Of a stretch of DNA of 64,000 bases, positions 27,007 through 36,355 are shown in pieces. The stretch spans positions 124,001-188,000 of the forward strand of contig NZ_JAENZZ010000002.1 in assembly GCF_016612865.1 (NCBI RefSeq), given 5' to 3'. Each line of letters opens with the position of its first letter. Positions within the stretch are counted from its first letter, which is position 1. The notes below the pieces were generated by a model that saw nothing but the letters and a program-made list of their open reading frames with translations, had not been told where the DNA came from and did not search any database. The DNA comes from Blastococcus sp. TML/M2B (GTDB lineage Bacteria; Actinomycetota; Actinomycetes; Mycobacteriales; Geodermatophilaceae). The translations under genes were made by a program, and so were the position numbers.

Positions 27007-27977
27007 CGGGTCGCCCCGGCCCGCCCGGTCCGCGCTGCCCGGCGCCGGTGCCGGGGTGGCGCCGCCGGGACCACGAGCGCAGCCAGCGCCCGGCCGGCGG
27101 CGGCCACCGGCTTCGGCAGCCGGTCCCCGGTCAGCCCGGCGATCTGCAGACGCCGGTCGAGCGGCACCGGGACCACTTGGCCCGTCGACCGCGCCTCACG
27201 GAGCCGGGGACCGCAGCTGGCCTCTACCAGCCGTGGCCACCGCGCCGGGCCCACCGCGGCGACCGCCGCGTCCCCGCCGACGGCTGCCAGGACGTGCTCG
27301 GTCTGCCGGACCGCTGGAACCGTGACCCGGGTGACGACCACCAGAGCGCAGCCGACGAGCGACCTGGGCGAGTAGAGCAGCGCACCGGTCGTCGACCACC
27401 CCGTGTCCACCACCACCGTGGCGTCCGCGTCGGTCTCCGGGAGCGGTGGGAGCGCTCCGTCGGCTGGGTGCTGAGCGAGCCGGACGAGATCGAGTCGACC
27501 GCGGCGACCGCACCGCCACCCGGCGCTGTCGGTGCCCAGCTCGATGGTCGGGGCCGCCGACAACCCCGACCGGGCCGGCTCGGAGTAGTCGACCAGCTGC
27601 ACGCGCCGGCCCTCCGCCAGCCCCTCGGCCAGCGCCAACGCGACGGTGGAAGCGCCGGCCCCCGCGTGCCCGGCCACGACGAGGACGACACGGCCGCCGA
27701 CGCCCGCTCGCGTCCACTGGATGGGTGAGTCGGGTTGGCCGGCACGGCTGCGGACTGCGGCCCCGAACGCCTGGTCGCCGTGCGCGAGGACGTCATCGGT
27801 GACGTCGTCGAAGACACCGGCGCGGATGGCCACGACGGCCGCGCGCATGGCAGGCACGGTCATCGACCGTGCCTGGTGAGGATTGGTGGGGCTGGGAGGC
27901 GCCGTCGCCGCCGACGGCGGCGCGTCACGGCTCGGCCGGCCGCGCCTCGATCCCCGATGCGGGGTTGTCGTCTGCAT
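27003..27977 (-). CDS. ParA/MinD-like ATPase with degenerate P-loop
   Basis: 324 residues from ATG 27977; an in-frame ATG at 27863 is an alternative. Seen: VVLVVAGHAGAGASTVALAL (about 97-116), in the place of a ParA/MinD deviant Walker A but with both signature lysines absent (GHAGAGAST), then VQLVDYSEPARSG and a Walker B-like ATVVVDTGW. Related proteins head transfer operons in several actinobacteria. Loss of the lysines suggests weak or no ATP hydrolysis; it may act as a scaffold. The gene starts 21 bases downstream of the phased ACTGGAGA repeats and is the first gene of the transfer operon, which runs to 15292. Confidence 0.75.
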   Translation of the reverse strand: MQTTTPHRGSRRGRPSRDAPPSAATAPPSPTNPHQARSMTVPAMRAAVVAIRAGVFDDVTDDVLAHGDQAFGAAVRSRAGQPDSPIQWTRAGVGGRVVLVVAGHAGAGASTVALALAEGLAEGRRVQLVDYSEPARSGLSAAPTIELGTDSAGWRCGRRGRLDLVRLAQHPADGALPPLPETDADATVVVDTGWSTTGALLYSPRSLVGCALVVVTRVTVPAVRQTEHVLAAVGGDAAVAAVGPARWPRLVEASCGPRLREARSTGQVVPVPLDRRLQIAGLTGDRLPKPVAAAGRALAALVVPAAPPRHRRRAARTGRAGATR

Positions 27978-27999
27978 GCGCCGACGGTGGCGACCGGAT

Positions 28000-28016
28000 C
28001 TCCAGTAGTTCTCCAG
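28000..28016 (-). promoter_or_regulatory. Phased CTCCAG repeats upstream of the transfer operon
   Basis: CTCCAG at 28000 and again at 28011, 11 bp apart; the first reads TACTGGAGA on the coding strand. Over 24 bases (28000-28023) it matches the element at 40954-40977 at 19 positions. It lies 23 bp upstream of the ATG at 27977, the right place for an operator or activator site of the transfer operon. Confidence 0.55.
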
Positions 28017-28149
28017 CCGACCTAGGCTCGCGGCCTCCCGCGGTCTCGGGCACTCCGGCGCGGTCTGCCCATTTGCGGTGACGTTCGGGCCGGAGAACGA
28101 CTGGTGGAGTAGCGGAGAACCCGTGCCGTGGACCGGCGGATGCTACCGG

Positions 28150-28842
28150 TCAGGGGCGCGCGTCGAGTGCGGTGCGGACGCGGTTGTGGCTGTCCAGCCA
28201 GGTGCGCAGCTGCGGGTGGACGTACCCCACGACGTCGAGCAGGTCGATGTAGCGGTCGATGAGGGGCTCGGACAACAGCGGCTCGTGGTGGGCCACCCGG
28301 TTGCGCAGCACGTGCAACCGGGCGACCGGGGCCTCCAGTAGGCGCCGGTCAGATCCGGGCAGGTACTGGAACGCGGGCCGCAAGGCCGGCCACAGGGTGG
28401 CCGTGTAGCGGCGGGCGAGCAGGAACCGCCAGAAGCCGAAGTTGAGCTCGGCGACGATCTTGCCGGGCAGGAGCGGGGCGCCGGCCCGCTGCAGCCGCTG
28501 CTTGGCTCGGGTGATGTCGTCGCGGGCGTGCTGGGCGAGCTCTTGAGCTGGGTCGTCGTACCACTGTCCGGCGCGACCCAGCCGCTGGTGACGGGCGGTC
28601 AGGGCATCGTGCAGGACGTTGCGCAGCACGACTTCGACGTGGCCGAGCACCTCCCACAGCGCGCCGGCGACCGCCGCGTTCCAGAGGTAGAGCTCGACCG
28701 CGCGGTCCAGGTCGCCACCCACGGCGCGCGCATAGGTTCCCAGCCGGGGCGCGGACAGGTGCCGTTGGACGAGCAGCGCGGTGGGTGAGGGATGACCGAT
28801 CGGCTCCGGCGCGGATCCGCCACCCGGCGGGGACGTGGACAT
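28150..28842 (-). CDS. Abi-family protein (Abi_2, HEPN-type)
   Basis: 230 residues. Seen: LYLWNAAVAGALWEVLGHVE and VVLRNVLHDALTARH in the first half, LNFGFWRFLLARRYTATLW in the middle and RLHVLRNRVAHHEPLLSE near residue 180. RNRVAHHE carries the R-x4-6-H motif of HEPN RNases, and FWRFLLARRY plus LRNRVAHHEP are typical of the Abi_2 (AbiD/AbiF) family, which blocks phage by abortive infection. It lies between the transfer operon and the Tad operon and appears to be a single gene. The catalytic residues look intact. No obvious antitoxin gene is next to it. Confidence 0.85.
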   Translation of the reverse strand: MSTSPPGGGSAPEPIGHPSPTALLVQRHLSAPRLGTYARAVGGDLDRAVELYLWNAAVAGALWEVLGHVEVVLRNVLHDALTARHQRLGRAGQWYDDPAQELAQHARDDITRAKQRLQRAGAPLLPGKIVAELNFGFWRFLLARRYTATLWPALRPAFQYLPGSDRRLLEAPVARLHVLRNRVAHHEPLLSEPLIDRYIDLLDVVGYVHPQLRTWLDSHNRVRTALDARP

Positions 28843-29130
28843 GTCAGTCCGGCGCTCGTAGACTCGCCGGTGAAGACCCCGGAGCGATCCCTGGCCTCGG
28901 CCACATCGCCGGGGTTTCGTCTTGCTCGGGCCGCTTCTCCGAAGCCCCGCGACCGTGCCACGTCCAATCGATGACGCGGGTCCGCCCTGTCATCGCCACG
29001 AGCGTCGACCCGCGCGCGGAACGGCGTCCGGGTGCGGGATCACGTCCGGCCCCCTCATGGGGCGGGGTCACCTGCCGTCCATGTGCCGTGCAGCGCCGAC
29101 GGCGTGCCGGAACGGGTAGGGCATGGCTGG
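28843..29130. other. Gap without a recognised gene
   Basis: 288 bases between the Abi gene start and the end of the gene at 29131. No convincing frame or RNA gene seen. It should contain the Abi promoter. Confidence 0.4.
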
Positions 29131-29610
29131 TCAGTCCCGCACCGGCCAGGCGACCAGCGGTCCGAGCCGCACGCCGGCACCGGCGCCGGAGCCGGCCGGA
29201 GAGGCGTCACGGTGATCGTGGCTGCCGGCGGCGTGGGCCAGCGCGGCCAACACCAGCTCGAGCGCACGGCGGCCCAGCGCCACCGCCACGTCGGCGAGGT
29301 CGACCGGTCGTCCGTCGGCGAGGCTGACCGCCACCCGGAGCACCGCCAGCTCCTCCTGGCTGCCGTGCAGGCGTCCCTGGGCGAGGGCGGGGTCGAGCTC
29401 GGGCCATTCGACGCGCGCCCACAGCTGACCGCCGACCGGCTCGGCTTCGATCGTGACCAAGCCGGCGGCGCACAGCCGAGCCGGCCAGTACCCGTCGTTG
29501 GCCAGCAGCAGCACGGCAGCCTCGGCCGCGTAGTCACCGACCGCGGCATGCAGCAGCGCGGCCTCCACCTCGTCGAGATCGAGGTCGGCGGCGATCGGCT
29601 CCACGCTCAC
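29131..29610 (-). CDS. Hypothetical protein, 159 aa
   Basis: GTG 29610 is set by an AAAGGAG ribosome site 8 bases upstream; the longer frame above it has no gene-like codons. Begins MSVEPIAADLDLDEVEAALL; acidic N-terminus, then DYAAEAAVLLLANDGYWPAR and a long Ala/Leu/Val-rich helix. No family recognised. A CTCCTGGAGAT element sits about 60 bases upstream (29670-29680). The gene follows the Tad operon on the same strand after a 147-base space and may be a late member or a separate unit. Confidence 0.6.
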   Translation of the reverse strand: MSVEPIAADLDLDEVEAALLHAAVGDYAAEAAVLLLANDGYWPARLCAAGLVTIEAEPVGGQLWARVEWPELDPALAQGRLHGSQEELAVLRVAVSLADGRPVDLADVAVALGRRALELVLAALAHAAGSHDHRDASPAGSGAGAGVRLGPLVAWPVRD

Positions 29611-29756
29611 CAGCGTCACTCCTTTCCTCCCCAGGTCCCCCGCTCGCGAGTGTGGCCAGCCGGTACGACATCTCCAGGAGACGGATCCCCGCACGCCCCA
29701 GGCTGCGGCCCCGTGTGGGCGGGCCGCTCCCTGGTCATGGGGTATGTGCGGCGGCC

Positions 29757-32700
29757 TCACGACGCGCGGTCGAGGAACTGCCGGCGGGCGCGGTTGATGG
29801 TCTCCGCCGTGCTCATGGGCAGGTCCATCTCGTCCTCACCGTCGTGGACGGCCACGATGCGCCCGACGTAGGTCTCGGCCTCGGCGCGGTGCCCCTGGTG
29901 GAAGGCCACCCACATTGCGTCGATCAGTACCTGCTCGTCGTCCGGCGCGACGAGCAGGGCGGTGGCCGAGGCGGTTGCGGCGGCGGCCAGGTCGCCGTCG
30001 GCGAAGTGCCGTGGCGACGACCTGGTGGGCGACGTCGCAGACGGCTGCGGTGAGCGTCAGGTCCAGGCCGTCCAACCACTCGTAGCCGGCTGGACGTTGG
30101 GCGAACGGCGGGCCGGACACCAGCCGCAGAGCGGCCAGCAGGTCGGGCAGGCCGCCGTCGCCGCGCACTGCGGCCCGGGCGCGCAGCTGGCGGAACAGGT
30201 CGGCGTCGACGAGCACGCCGGTCAGCGTGTAGCGGCCGCGGTGACCGGAGCTGAGGTGCTTCTGACCGGTGGCGGGGTCGGTGCCCAGCCAGGCGCGAGC
30301 GCCCGCGGCGACCCGGTGGACGTAGGCGCGGGCGCTGACGGGGTCGGTCCTGCCGCCGCGGGCCGGCTGCAGCGCGGTGGCGGCCTCGTCGGCGGTGGCT
30401 CCGTGCGGGCGGGTGGCGAGGTAGGCGACCGTCTCCTCGTAGCGGCGCCGCAACCCGGACCTGGCGACGGCCGCCTCGTCACCGTGCGCGCGCAGGGCGA
30501 CCGGTCCGAGCAGGGTCAGCCGCGGCCGCGCGCAGTCCGGCGACCACCAGTCGGCGAGATCGCGGTCGAGTTGGGCGAGGTCGTCCTCGACCTCCCTGCG
30601 TACGTCGGCCGGCGCTGCAGACCCCGGAACGTCGGAAGCACCGCTGGTCGTCCACGACGTCCGCGCGCTCGTAGGAGCGCCGGTCGGCGTGGGTGGCGTC
30701 GAGTGCGGGACGGCCTCGGTGATGGAGCCCCGTCGGAGCCGTGGGGACGGGGCGGAGGTCGGTGGTGCAGCGGTGTCCGGACCGGTCAGGTCGCCGTGGA
30801 GCGCGCCGGCGGCGTCGGTGTGCACCTGCCAGGGGCGGTCGCCGTCGGCGGCGGGAATCGGGGCGTCCTCGGAGTCGCGCTCGAAGGCCAGCAGCGTGGC
30901 GATGTCGCGGGCCTGCTGGACGGTGAGCTGTGGCGCCGGCAGCCGCAGCCCGAGTGCGGGGACGAGCAGCGACCCGTCGTCGGTCAGCGTAAGCAGCCAC
31001 TCGTCGCTGACCTGCTCCGGCTCGGCGCCGAGCACCAGGGCGACCGTTCCGCGTCGCTCGCGGGCCCGCAGGACGGCGACGGCCTCGGCCAGTGCGCAGT
31101 CCCGATCCGGCGGGGATGGGGCGAGCACGACCTGCGGCATCCAGCCGTCTCCGGCTCCGGCCCGTAGCCGCCCGTCCAGCACGTCGTCGTCGGACTCGGC
31201 GGCTTCCGCCAGACCGGCATGCAGGCCGGCATCATCGGCGCTGTCGACCGGGCGGATCCTCCCGGGGGCCAGGTCGACCAGATCGTCGCCGAAGCCGACG
31301 GGCGTAACGGTGAGCAGGTCCGACCAGCCGTTGACGGCCAGCTCGGCGGCCACATGCCGGGCGAAGTCCTCGCGACGGTCGGCCGGTCCGGTCACGTACA
31401 CCCCGCCGAGCCGTTCCACGTCCAGCAGCCAGCGGCCTGCGGTGTCGGTGCCGATGGTGACCAGAGTCGGGTACGGCGCCAGGCGGGTGCGGGCCACCTG
31501 GGGATCGACGCCGGTGTCCTGGTCGAGCCGTGCCGACCACCGGAGGCCGGTGTCGTCCGCGATCCACGGTTCCGGCGGAGGACGGTCAGCCGGAGCGTGC
31601 AGACGCAGCTCGAGCCGGCCGCCCTGGAGTCGGGCGGCGACGACGTCAGGGAGCCGCCCGTCCGGATCGGCGGAGATCCGCACGGCGAGGCCGCGCAGCG
31701 CCAGGTCCAATGCGGCGTAGTCGGCCGTGCCCTCGTCGGCCGCCGATGCCACGACCGTCTGGGTGGCCGACTGCGTCCTCGGAACGGGGGCCAGCCGTCG
31801 GCCGGGCCGGCGGCGGCGTAGCCGCTGGCGGCGATGCGTCAGCCAGGCGGCGCCCACACCTGCGGCGAGCAGCGCCCCGCTGCCGGCGAGCACGGCCGCC
31901 AGCTCCGACGGACTCTCGGCGGCATCCCCACCGTCGGCGTCGGCGTCGACCGCCGCCTGCTCCGATTGCTCGGGCATGCCTTCCGGTGTCGGCGAGGCGA
32001 CCGGGGTCCGGGCGGGCTCCGCTGGGGCAGCCGGCTCGTCCTCGTCCGGCGCCGGCTCGTCGGCCGGGGGCTCCGGACCGGTCGGCGGCGGAGAGGCGGC
32101 GGCCGCGGGGGCGGCCGGCGGGAGGTCGAGAACCTGCCCGGGGCGGATCAGGTCGGGGTCGGTGAATCGACCGCCGCCGGGCAGCGGTCCGCCGGCATTG
32201 AGGTCGAAGATCGGTTGCCAGTGCTCCAGGCCGTGCTGCTCGGCGAGGTCGGCCAAGGTGTCGCCGGGCTGCACCGTCACCTCGCCGGCGGTCGCGCCGG
32301 CTTCGGGAAGGCGTGCGTCCGGTGGAAGGACCAGCGTCCAGCCAGGGCGGATCAGCCCCGGGTCGGTGAGGAGCGCGCCGTCGGGCTGGGGCCGGCCGCG
32401 GTTGAGCTCGAGGATCTCCTCGAACCGGGTCCAGTCGCCCAGGTAGCGGGCGGCGATGCGACCCAGGGTGTCGCGCGGGGCCACGGTGTACGTGGGACCG
32501 GCCGCTGCAGGCCCGGTCGGCCGGGTGTCCACGGGCGGTGCAGGGGCTGGCGCCGGCTCCTCGTGGCCGACCGGCTGGTCGGCCACGATCGGGGGGCCGG
32601 CCAGGGCGGGAGCGGCCAGCAGCGGTCCGCTGCCGACACCGAGGACGGCAGCCACGAGCAGGCCGGCCATCTGCTGCGGCGCCGCCAGGCCGGGCAGTCG

Positions 32701-32985
32701 CATCGGTGGCAGGCCGCGCAGCTGGCTGGCGAGCTCGACGGCCACCGAGAGGGCGAAGCAGGCCCACGCGACCCAGCCGATGACCACGAGCAGGCCGAGG
32801 AAGAGCGCGCCGGTGTCCGGGCGGCTCAGCGCGGTGGTCACCTGTTCCCAGGAGGGCAGCTCGTCGGGCAGGTAGGCGCCGCCGAACTCCCAGAGTGCGA
32901 CCGGGACGCCGGCGACCGCGGCCGCCAGCAGGACTCCGGCGATCAGCCGGCGCAGCAGCTCCTGCGCCGACAGTGGTGTGGTCAT
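29757..32985 (-). CDS. Membrane LysM protein with C-terminal bacterial transcriptional activator domain (BTAD); frameshifted near its end
   Basis: Last gene of the Tad operon, ATG 32985 overlapping the TadG-like stop by ATGA. About 1075 residues once one extra base at 30009-30010 is removed; the restored end reads ATHFADGDLAAAATASA and closes with INRARRQFLDRAS. Uncorrected, the frame runs on as Arg-rich nonsense to 29836. Seen: three membrane segments in the first 130 residues, two LysM repeats (about 165-225 and 235-295, YTVAPRDTLGRIAARYLG and VTVQPGDTLADLAEQHG), a Pro/Glu/Ala-rich linker, a fourth membrane segment (about 375-400), and at about 820-1050 a winged-helix plus BTAD region (RPRLTLLGPVALRAHG). 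Such proteins recur at the end of actinobacterial Tad loci; LysM binds peptidoglycan. The link between wall binding and a regulator-like domain is unexplained. Confidence 0.8.
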
Positions 32986-33422
32986 GGGCCCTCTCCCCCG
33001 CGCTGGTCGGTGATCAGGTCGGCGGTGCCGGTGCCCTCCACGGTGAGCGTGGAGATCCCGATCAGGCCGAGGAAGGTCGTGGGCTCGGAGATCGTGGTGG
33101 TCACCTGCAGGGTGTCGCCGTCGACGACGGTCACCGCCCCGGCCACGTCGTTGCGGTCGAGGTAGTCCTGCGCGGCGGCGACCGCAGCGGCCGGATCCAC
33201 GCGGACCTGCCCGCTGAGGGCAGCGGCGACGTCGAGCGCCTGTCCGCCGGCCCGGGCGGCTTCGTCGGCGATGGCGTTGGCGCGCTGGGTGGCGGCCACC
33301 TTGGCGCCGCCGTCGACGGCCAGGCCGATGATGAGCAGCAGCCCGGGGACGAGGACGACGAGGAAGACGCCGATCGCGCCGCGCTCGGCGTCCGACTGCT
33401 GACGGCGTCGCTGGCTGGTCAT
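32982..33422 (-). CDS. TadG-like pilus assembly protein
   Basis: 146 residues. Seen: ERGAIGVFLVVLVPGLLLII at about 14-33, the hydrophobic N-terminal segment of TadE/TadG-type pseudopilins with a Gly before it, then AVDGGAKVAATQRANAIADE, a pattern typical of TadG N-termini. The remainder is a small extracellular beta-rich domain. Overlaps both neighbours by four bases. Presumed minor component or assembly factor of the Flp pilus. Confidence 0.75.
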   Translation of the reverse strand: MTSQRRRQQSDAERGAIGVFLVVLVPGLLLIIGLAVDGGAKVAATQRANAIADEAARAGGQALDVAAALSGQVRVDPAAAVAAAQDYLDRNDVAGAVTVVDGDTLQVTTTISEPTTFLGLIGISTLTVEGTGTADLITDQRGGEGP

Positions 33423-33844
33423 CGTTCGCGGTAGGCGTCGACGGGGCTGGTGAAGGACGCCTCGACGGTGACCGATCCGGGCAGGCCCGGCGCGAGCAGG
33501 TCCGCCATGCCGACGACGCAGGTGATCGACACGGTGACGTCGCCGGGCTGGCCGGGCGGAGTCTGGAAGCCGGTGGTGTCGATGTCGACGCTCGTGCTCT
33601 GGCAGCGCAGGTCCTGGGCGGCCAGGGTGCGGTCCGCCTGGGCTCTGGCCAGTGCGGCGGCGGTGACGTCGTCCCGGGCAAGTGATGCCTCCCGGGCGGC
33701 CGCGCGGGCGGCCTCGGCGACGGCGCCCTCAGCGACCTGGGTACGTCCGGCCACGACGGCGAACGACAGCAGCAACAGCAGCGCCGGGGTCAGCAACGCC
33801 AGCTCGACCGACACCGAGCCCTGATCCCCCGCCCGTCCGTTCAT
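33419..33844 (-). CDS. TadE-family pseudopilin
   Basis: 141 residues from ATG 33844. Seen: GSVSVELALLTPALLLLLSF at about 9-28, the TadE signature (Glu five residues after Gly, then a hydrophobic helix), followed by Ala-rich helix VAEGAVAEAARAAAREASLA and a beta-rich C-terminus with two cysteines. A prepilin-peptidase-type cut after the Gly is expected. Overlaps by ATGA with neighbours on each side. Confidence 0.8.
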   Translation of the reverse strand: MNGRAGDQGSVSVELALLTPALLLLLSFAVVAGRTQVAEGAVAEAARAAAREASLARDDVTAAALARAQADRTLAAQDLRCQSTSVDIDTTGFQTPPGQPGDVTVSITCVVGMADLLAPGLPGSVTVEASFTSPVDAYRER

Positions 33845-34305
33845 GGCGTGGGCCGTTCCACGGGGCCAACGGCGCTCTGGGTGACCGCCCACCCGGACAG
33901 GCCGGGGAAGAGGCTGATCGACGTGCCCGTCACGGTCACTTCGATGCTGCTCGGGGAGCCCGCCACGGTCACGTCCCGGCCGGTGAGCAGATCCTCCGCG
34001 GTCTGGTCGAGGAAGCCTTCGGCCGCCGACTGGGCGCGTGCGGTCGACGCGGGCTGCACCCGACCCTCGCGGGCGCCTTCCTGGGCCGCGCCCAGGGCGA
34101 CCGAGCGGGCGTAGAACCACAGGGCCGCCTGGATCAACGTCATGACCAGCAGGAGCACGACGGGGAACGTGACCGCCAGTTCCACCGACGCCGCGCCGCG
34201 TTCCCCTGACAGCTGCCGGCGCGCCACGCCGCTGGTCCGGCGGCCACGGACGTGGCACAGCCGGGACAGCGGTGTGGGGCCGCGTGAGCTGGCGGAGCGG
34301 GCCAC
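33841..34305 (-). CDS. TadE-family pseudopilin (second copy)
   Basis: 154 residues from GTG 34305, or shorter from a later start. Seen: GERGAASVELAVTFPVVLLL at about 34-53, the TadE signature, then LIQAALWFYARSVALGAAQE. Distinct in sequence from the adjacent TadE-like protein, so not a recent duplicate. Starts 7 bases after the Flp pilin gene. Confidence 0.75.
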   Translation of the reverse strand: MARSASSRGPTPLSRLCHVRGRRTSGVARRQLSGERGAASVELAVTFPVVLLLVMTLIQAALWFYARSVALGAAQEGAREGRVQPASTARAQSAAEGFLDQTAEDLLTGRDVTVAGSPSSIEVTVTGTSISLFPGLSGWAVTQSAVGPVERPTP

Positions 34306-34312
34306 GGGCGGG

Positions 34313-34510
34313 CTACTGGATCTCGGCTGAGCGGGAGGTGACCGCGTTGGCGATGATCGCGACCAGCGCGACGGCGATGCCGATCAGAGCCACCGTGATG
34401 ATCACCTGCTCCACCGACAGCGAGCCGCGTTCCGGCTCGCCCCGCAGATCGCGGAGCCGGTCGCGCAGTGCTGCGGCGAGGATGGTCAGGGTGGTCATCA
34501 GCGGCATCAT
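34313..34510 (-). CDS. Flp-type pilin (major subunit candidate)
   Basis: 65 residues. AAGGAG precedes ATG 34510 by 8 bases. Seen: a basic leader of about 28 residues, then GSLSVEQVIITVALIGIAVA and a hydrophobic helix continuing to VTSRSAEIQ. Short length, G-x3-x-E arrangement and position just after tadC match Flp/Fap pilins, processed by a prepilin peptidase. No tadV/prepilin peptidase gene is seen in the window, so processing must rely on one elsewhere. Confidence 0.78.
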   Translation of the reverse strand: MMPLMTTLTILAAALRDRLRDLRGEPERGSLSVEQVIITVALIGIAVALVAIIANAVTSRSAEIQ

Positions 34511-34538
34511 CGGACTCTCCTTCTGAGGGGCATGGCGG

Positions 34539-35453
34539 TCAGGTGGCCATCAGTCGGGCCAGGGCGGGATAGAGGAAGAGCAGCAGGAAGGCGATCGACA
34601 GCAGCGCCACCGGGGCGGTGAGCTTCTCGCTGGCGGTGTTGGCCGCCGCCTCTTCGTCGGCCAGCAGCTGGACGCGCAGGGACTGCGCACGGGCCCGGAG
34701 CGTCGGGGCGATCGACGCGCCCTCCTGGGCGGCAACCGCCGCGATGTCGGCGACGTCGGCCAGCTCCCCGACACCAGAATCCGCGGCCAGCCGGCGCAAC
34801 CCCTCCCACGGTGGGTCGCCTGCGAGCCGGGCCGTGACCAACGCGTCGCTGATGCGGCCGAACACCCAGCCGTCGCCGATCGCGGCGGCACGCTCCAGAG
34901 CCATGGTGGGGCCCTCGCTGGCGTCCCGGCGGAGGCTGACCAGGTCGAGGTAGGAGCAGAGCGCCCGGCGCATCTGGCCGCGCGCCTCGGCGGCCTGGTC
35001 CCGCACGACCAGGTCGACGACGAGGAACAGGCCAACGGCCAGCGCTAGCGATCCGGCCACCGGAACCACGACCGGCAGGTGGACGCCGACGATGCCGAGG
35101 ACGGCCGTGAGCAGCGGCACAAACGCCGCGCCGAACAGAGCCATGCCGATCTTGCGGACGGCGTACCCCGCCGGCGTCCAGCCGATCAGCGCCAACGCCG
35201 ATCCCGGCGCCTGCAGACCGGTCGTGGGCAGCCGAGCGGCGGCCCACGACCCGGTCCGTCCTGCCGCCTGCGCCCAGCGGTCTCCCACCTCCCCGACAGG
35301 TCGCACGGAACCGATCGGGGCGCGCCCGTCCAACCGGGCCAGCGCGTCGGACAGCCGCGGCTGCTCGATCACGAGCGCGGTCCGTAGCAGCAGGAACAGC
35401 CCCAGCCCGACGGCTGCGCCGCAACCGATGAGGAGTACCTGCGCCGCGCTCAC
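34539..35453 (-). CDS. tadC: Tad secretion inner-membrane platform protein TadC
   Basis: 304 residues from GTG 35453 (GTGA overlap with tadB). Seen: hydrophobic segments at about 3-25, 100-125, 130-150 and 280-302 with LLSIAFLLLFLYPALARLM at the end, and a cytoplasmic T2SSF-type helical domain (about 160-275) containing RRALCSYLDLVSLRRDASEG. Partner of TadB in the platform that carries the pilin out, driven by TadA. Order tadA-tadB-tadC is the usual one. Confidence 0.85.
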   Translation of the reverse strand: MSAAQVLLIGCGAAVGLGLFLLLRTALVIEQPRLSDALARLDGRAPIGSVRPVGEVGDRWAQAAGRTGSWAAARLPTTGLQAPGSALALIGWTPAGYAVRKIGMALFGAAFVPLLTAVLGIVGVHLPVVVPVAGSLALAVGLFLVVDLVVRDQAAEARGQMRRALCSYLDLVSLRRDASEGPTMALERAAAIGDGWVFGRISDALVTARLAGDPPWEGLRRLAADSGVGELADVADIAAVAAQEGASIAPTLRARAQSLRVQLLADEEAAANTASEKLTAPVALLSIAFLLLFLYPALARLMAT

Positions 35454-36355
35454 CGGGCCGGCACCTCCTCCGGGTCCCGTGCCGCCCCGCCGCGCGTCGT
35501 CGGGTCGACGAGGAAGCGGACCGTCGGCGCCGCCGCCGTGAGCCGGCGCATCCACAGCAGGCAACCGACCATCAAGGCGGCGATGACGGCCAGCACCAGC
35601 TGCCCGAGCGCGGTGCCGTAGGGAGCCAGGTAGTCCCCGTTCAGGGCGGCCAGCCCGGCGGCGGCGACGGTGATGAGCAACAGCCAGCGCGCGTTGGCCC
35701 GGGGCTTGGCGCGGTCGGCCTCCACCTTGCGGCGCATGGTGACCTCCTCGGTGAGGCTGTGCGCCAGCTCGGTCAGCACCCGGGCCAGCCCCGGACCGCG
35801 CAGCTCCGCACCGAGCAGCAGGGCGGCGACCACCAGATCACCGGCGGCGTCGTCCAGGTCGTCGGCGAAGGCCAGCAGCGCACGGGACGTGGACCAGCGC
35901 GCCTGCAGCCGGGCAGCCAACGTCGCGACCTCGACCTGGATCGGCTCCGGTGCGGTTCGCGCCGAGCGGATCAGCGTCTGCTCCAGCCCTCCGCCGGCGG
36001 CCAGGACATCGGAGGTGCGCCGCACCCACTCCTGCAACGCCTCGAGCCGCTCCACCGCCGCATTCCCGGCGGAGAACTGCGTCAGCAGCCACGGCACCCC
36101 GACTACCGCGAGCCCGGCCAGGACCCCGCCGACCGGCCACCCCGAAGCCAGCCACACGACAGCGGCCGCTGCTGCACCCGCCGCCCACAGCGCTCGCTGC
36201 CGGCGCGTCGTAGGCCCGTCGGCCCACGCCGCCGGGCGGCGTCGGCGAGGAGGCCGCGCCGGCCGCTTATCGGCGGTGAGCGCATGCGCGGCGAGGAGGG
36301 GGCCACCGACCACCAGCGCGCCGCACACGCCGGCCAGCAGCACCACGCCGGTCAC
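35450..36355 (-). CDS. tadB: Tad secretion inner-membrane platform protein TadB
   Basis: 301 residues from GTG 36355, which overlaps the tadA stop (GTGA). Seen: N-terminal membrane segment, a second pair at about 55-90, a T2SSF-type domain (about 100-220) with QEWVRRTSDVLAAGGGLEQT and LLGAELRGPGLARVLTELA, and two C-terminal membrane segments. Works with TadC as the platform for Flp pilus assembly. Confidence 0.85.
   Translation of the reverse strand: MTGVVLLAGVCGALVVGGPLLAAHALTADKRPARPPRRRRPAAWADGPTTRRQRALWAAGAAAAAVVWLASGWPVGGVLAGLAVVGVPWLLTQFSAGNAAVERLEALQEWVRRTSDVLAAGGGLEQTLIRSARTAPEPIQVEVATLAARLQARWSTSRALLAFADDLDDAAGDLVVAALLLGAELRGPGLARVLTELAHSLTEEVTMRRKVEADRAKPRANARWLLLITVAAAGLAALNGDYLAPYGTALGQLVLAVIAALMVGCLLWMRRLTAAAPTVRFLVDPTTRGGAARDPEEVPAR

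Noticed and set aside
33423..33681. An extended N-terminus for the LysM-BTAD protein
   Set aside because: The extra residues are Arg/Pro-rich and come from the TadG and TadE genes in another frame; ATG 32985 with ATGA overlap is the natural start.
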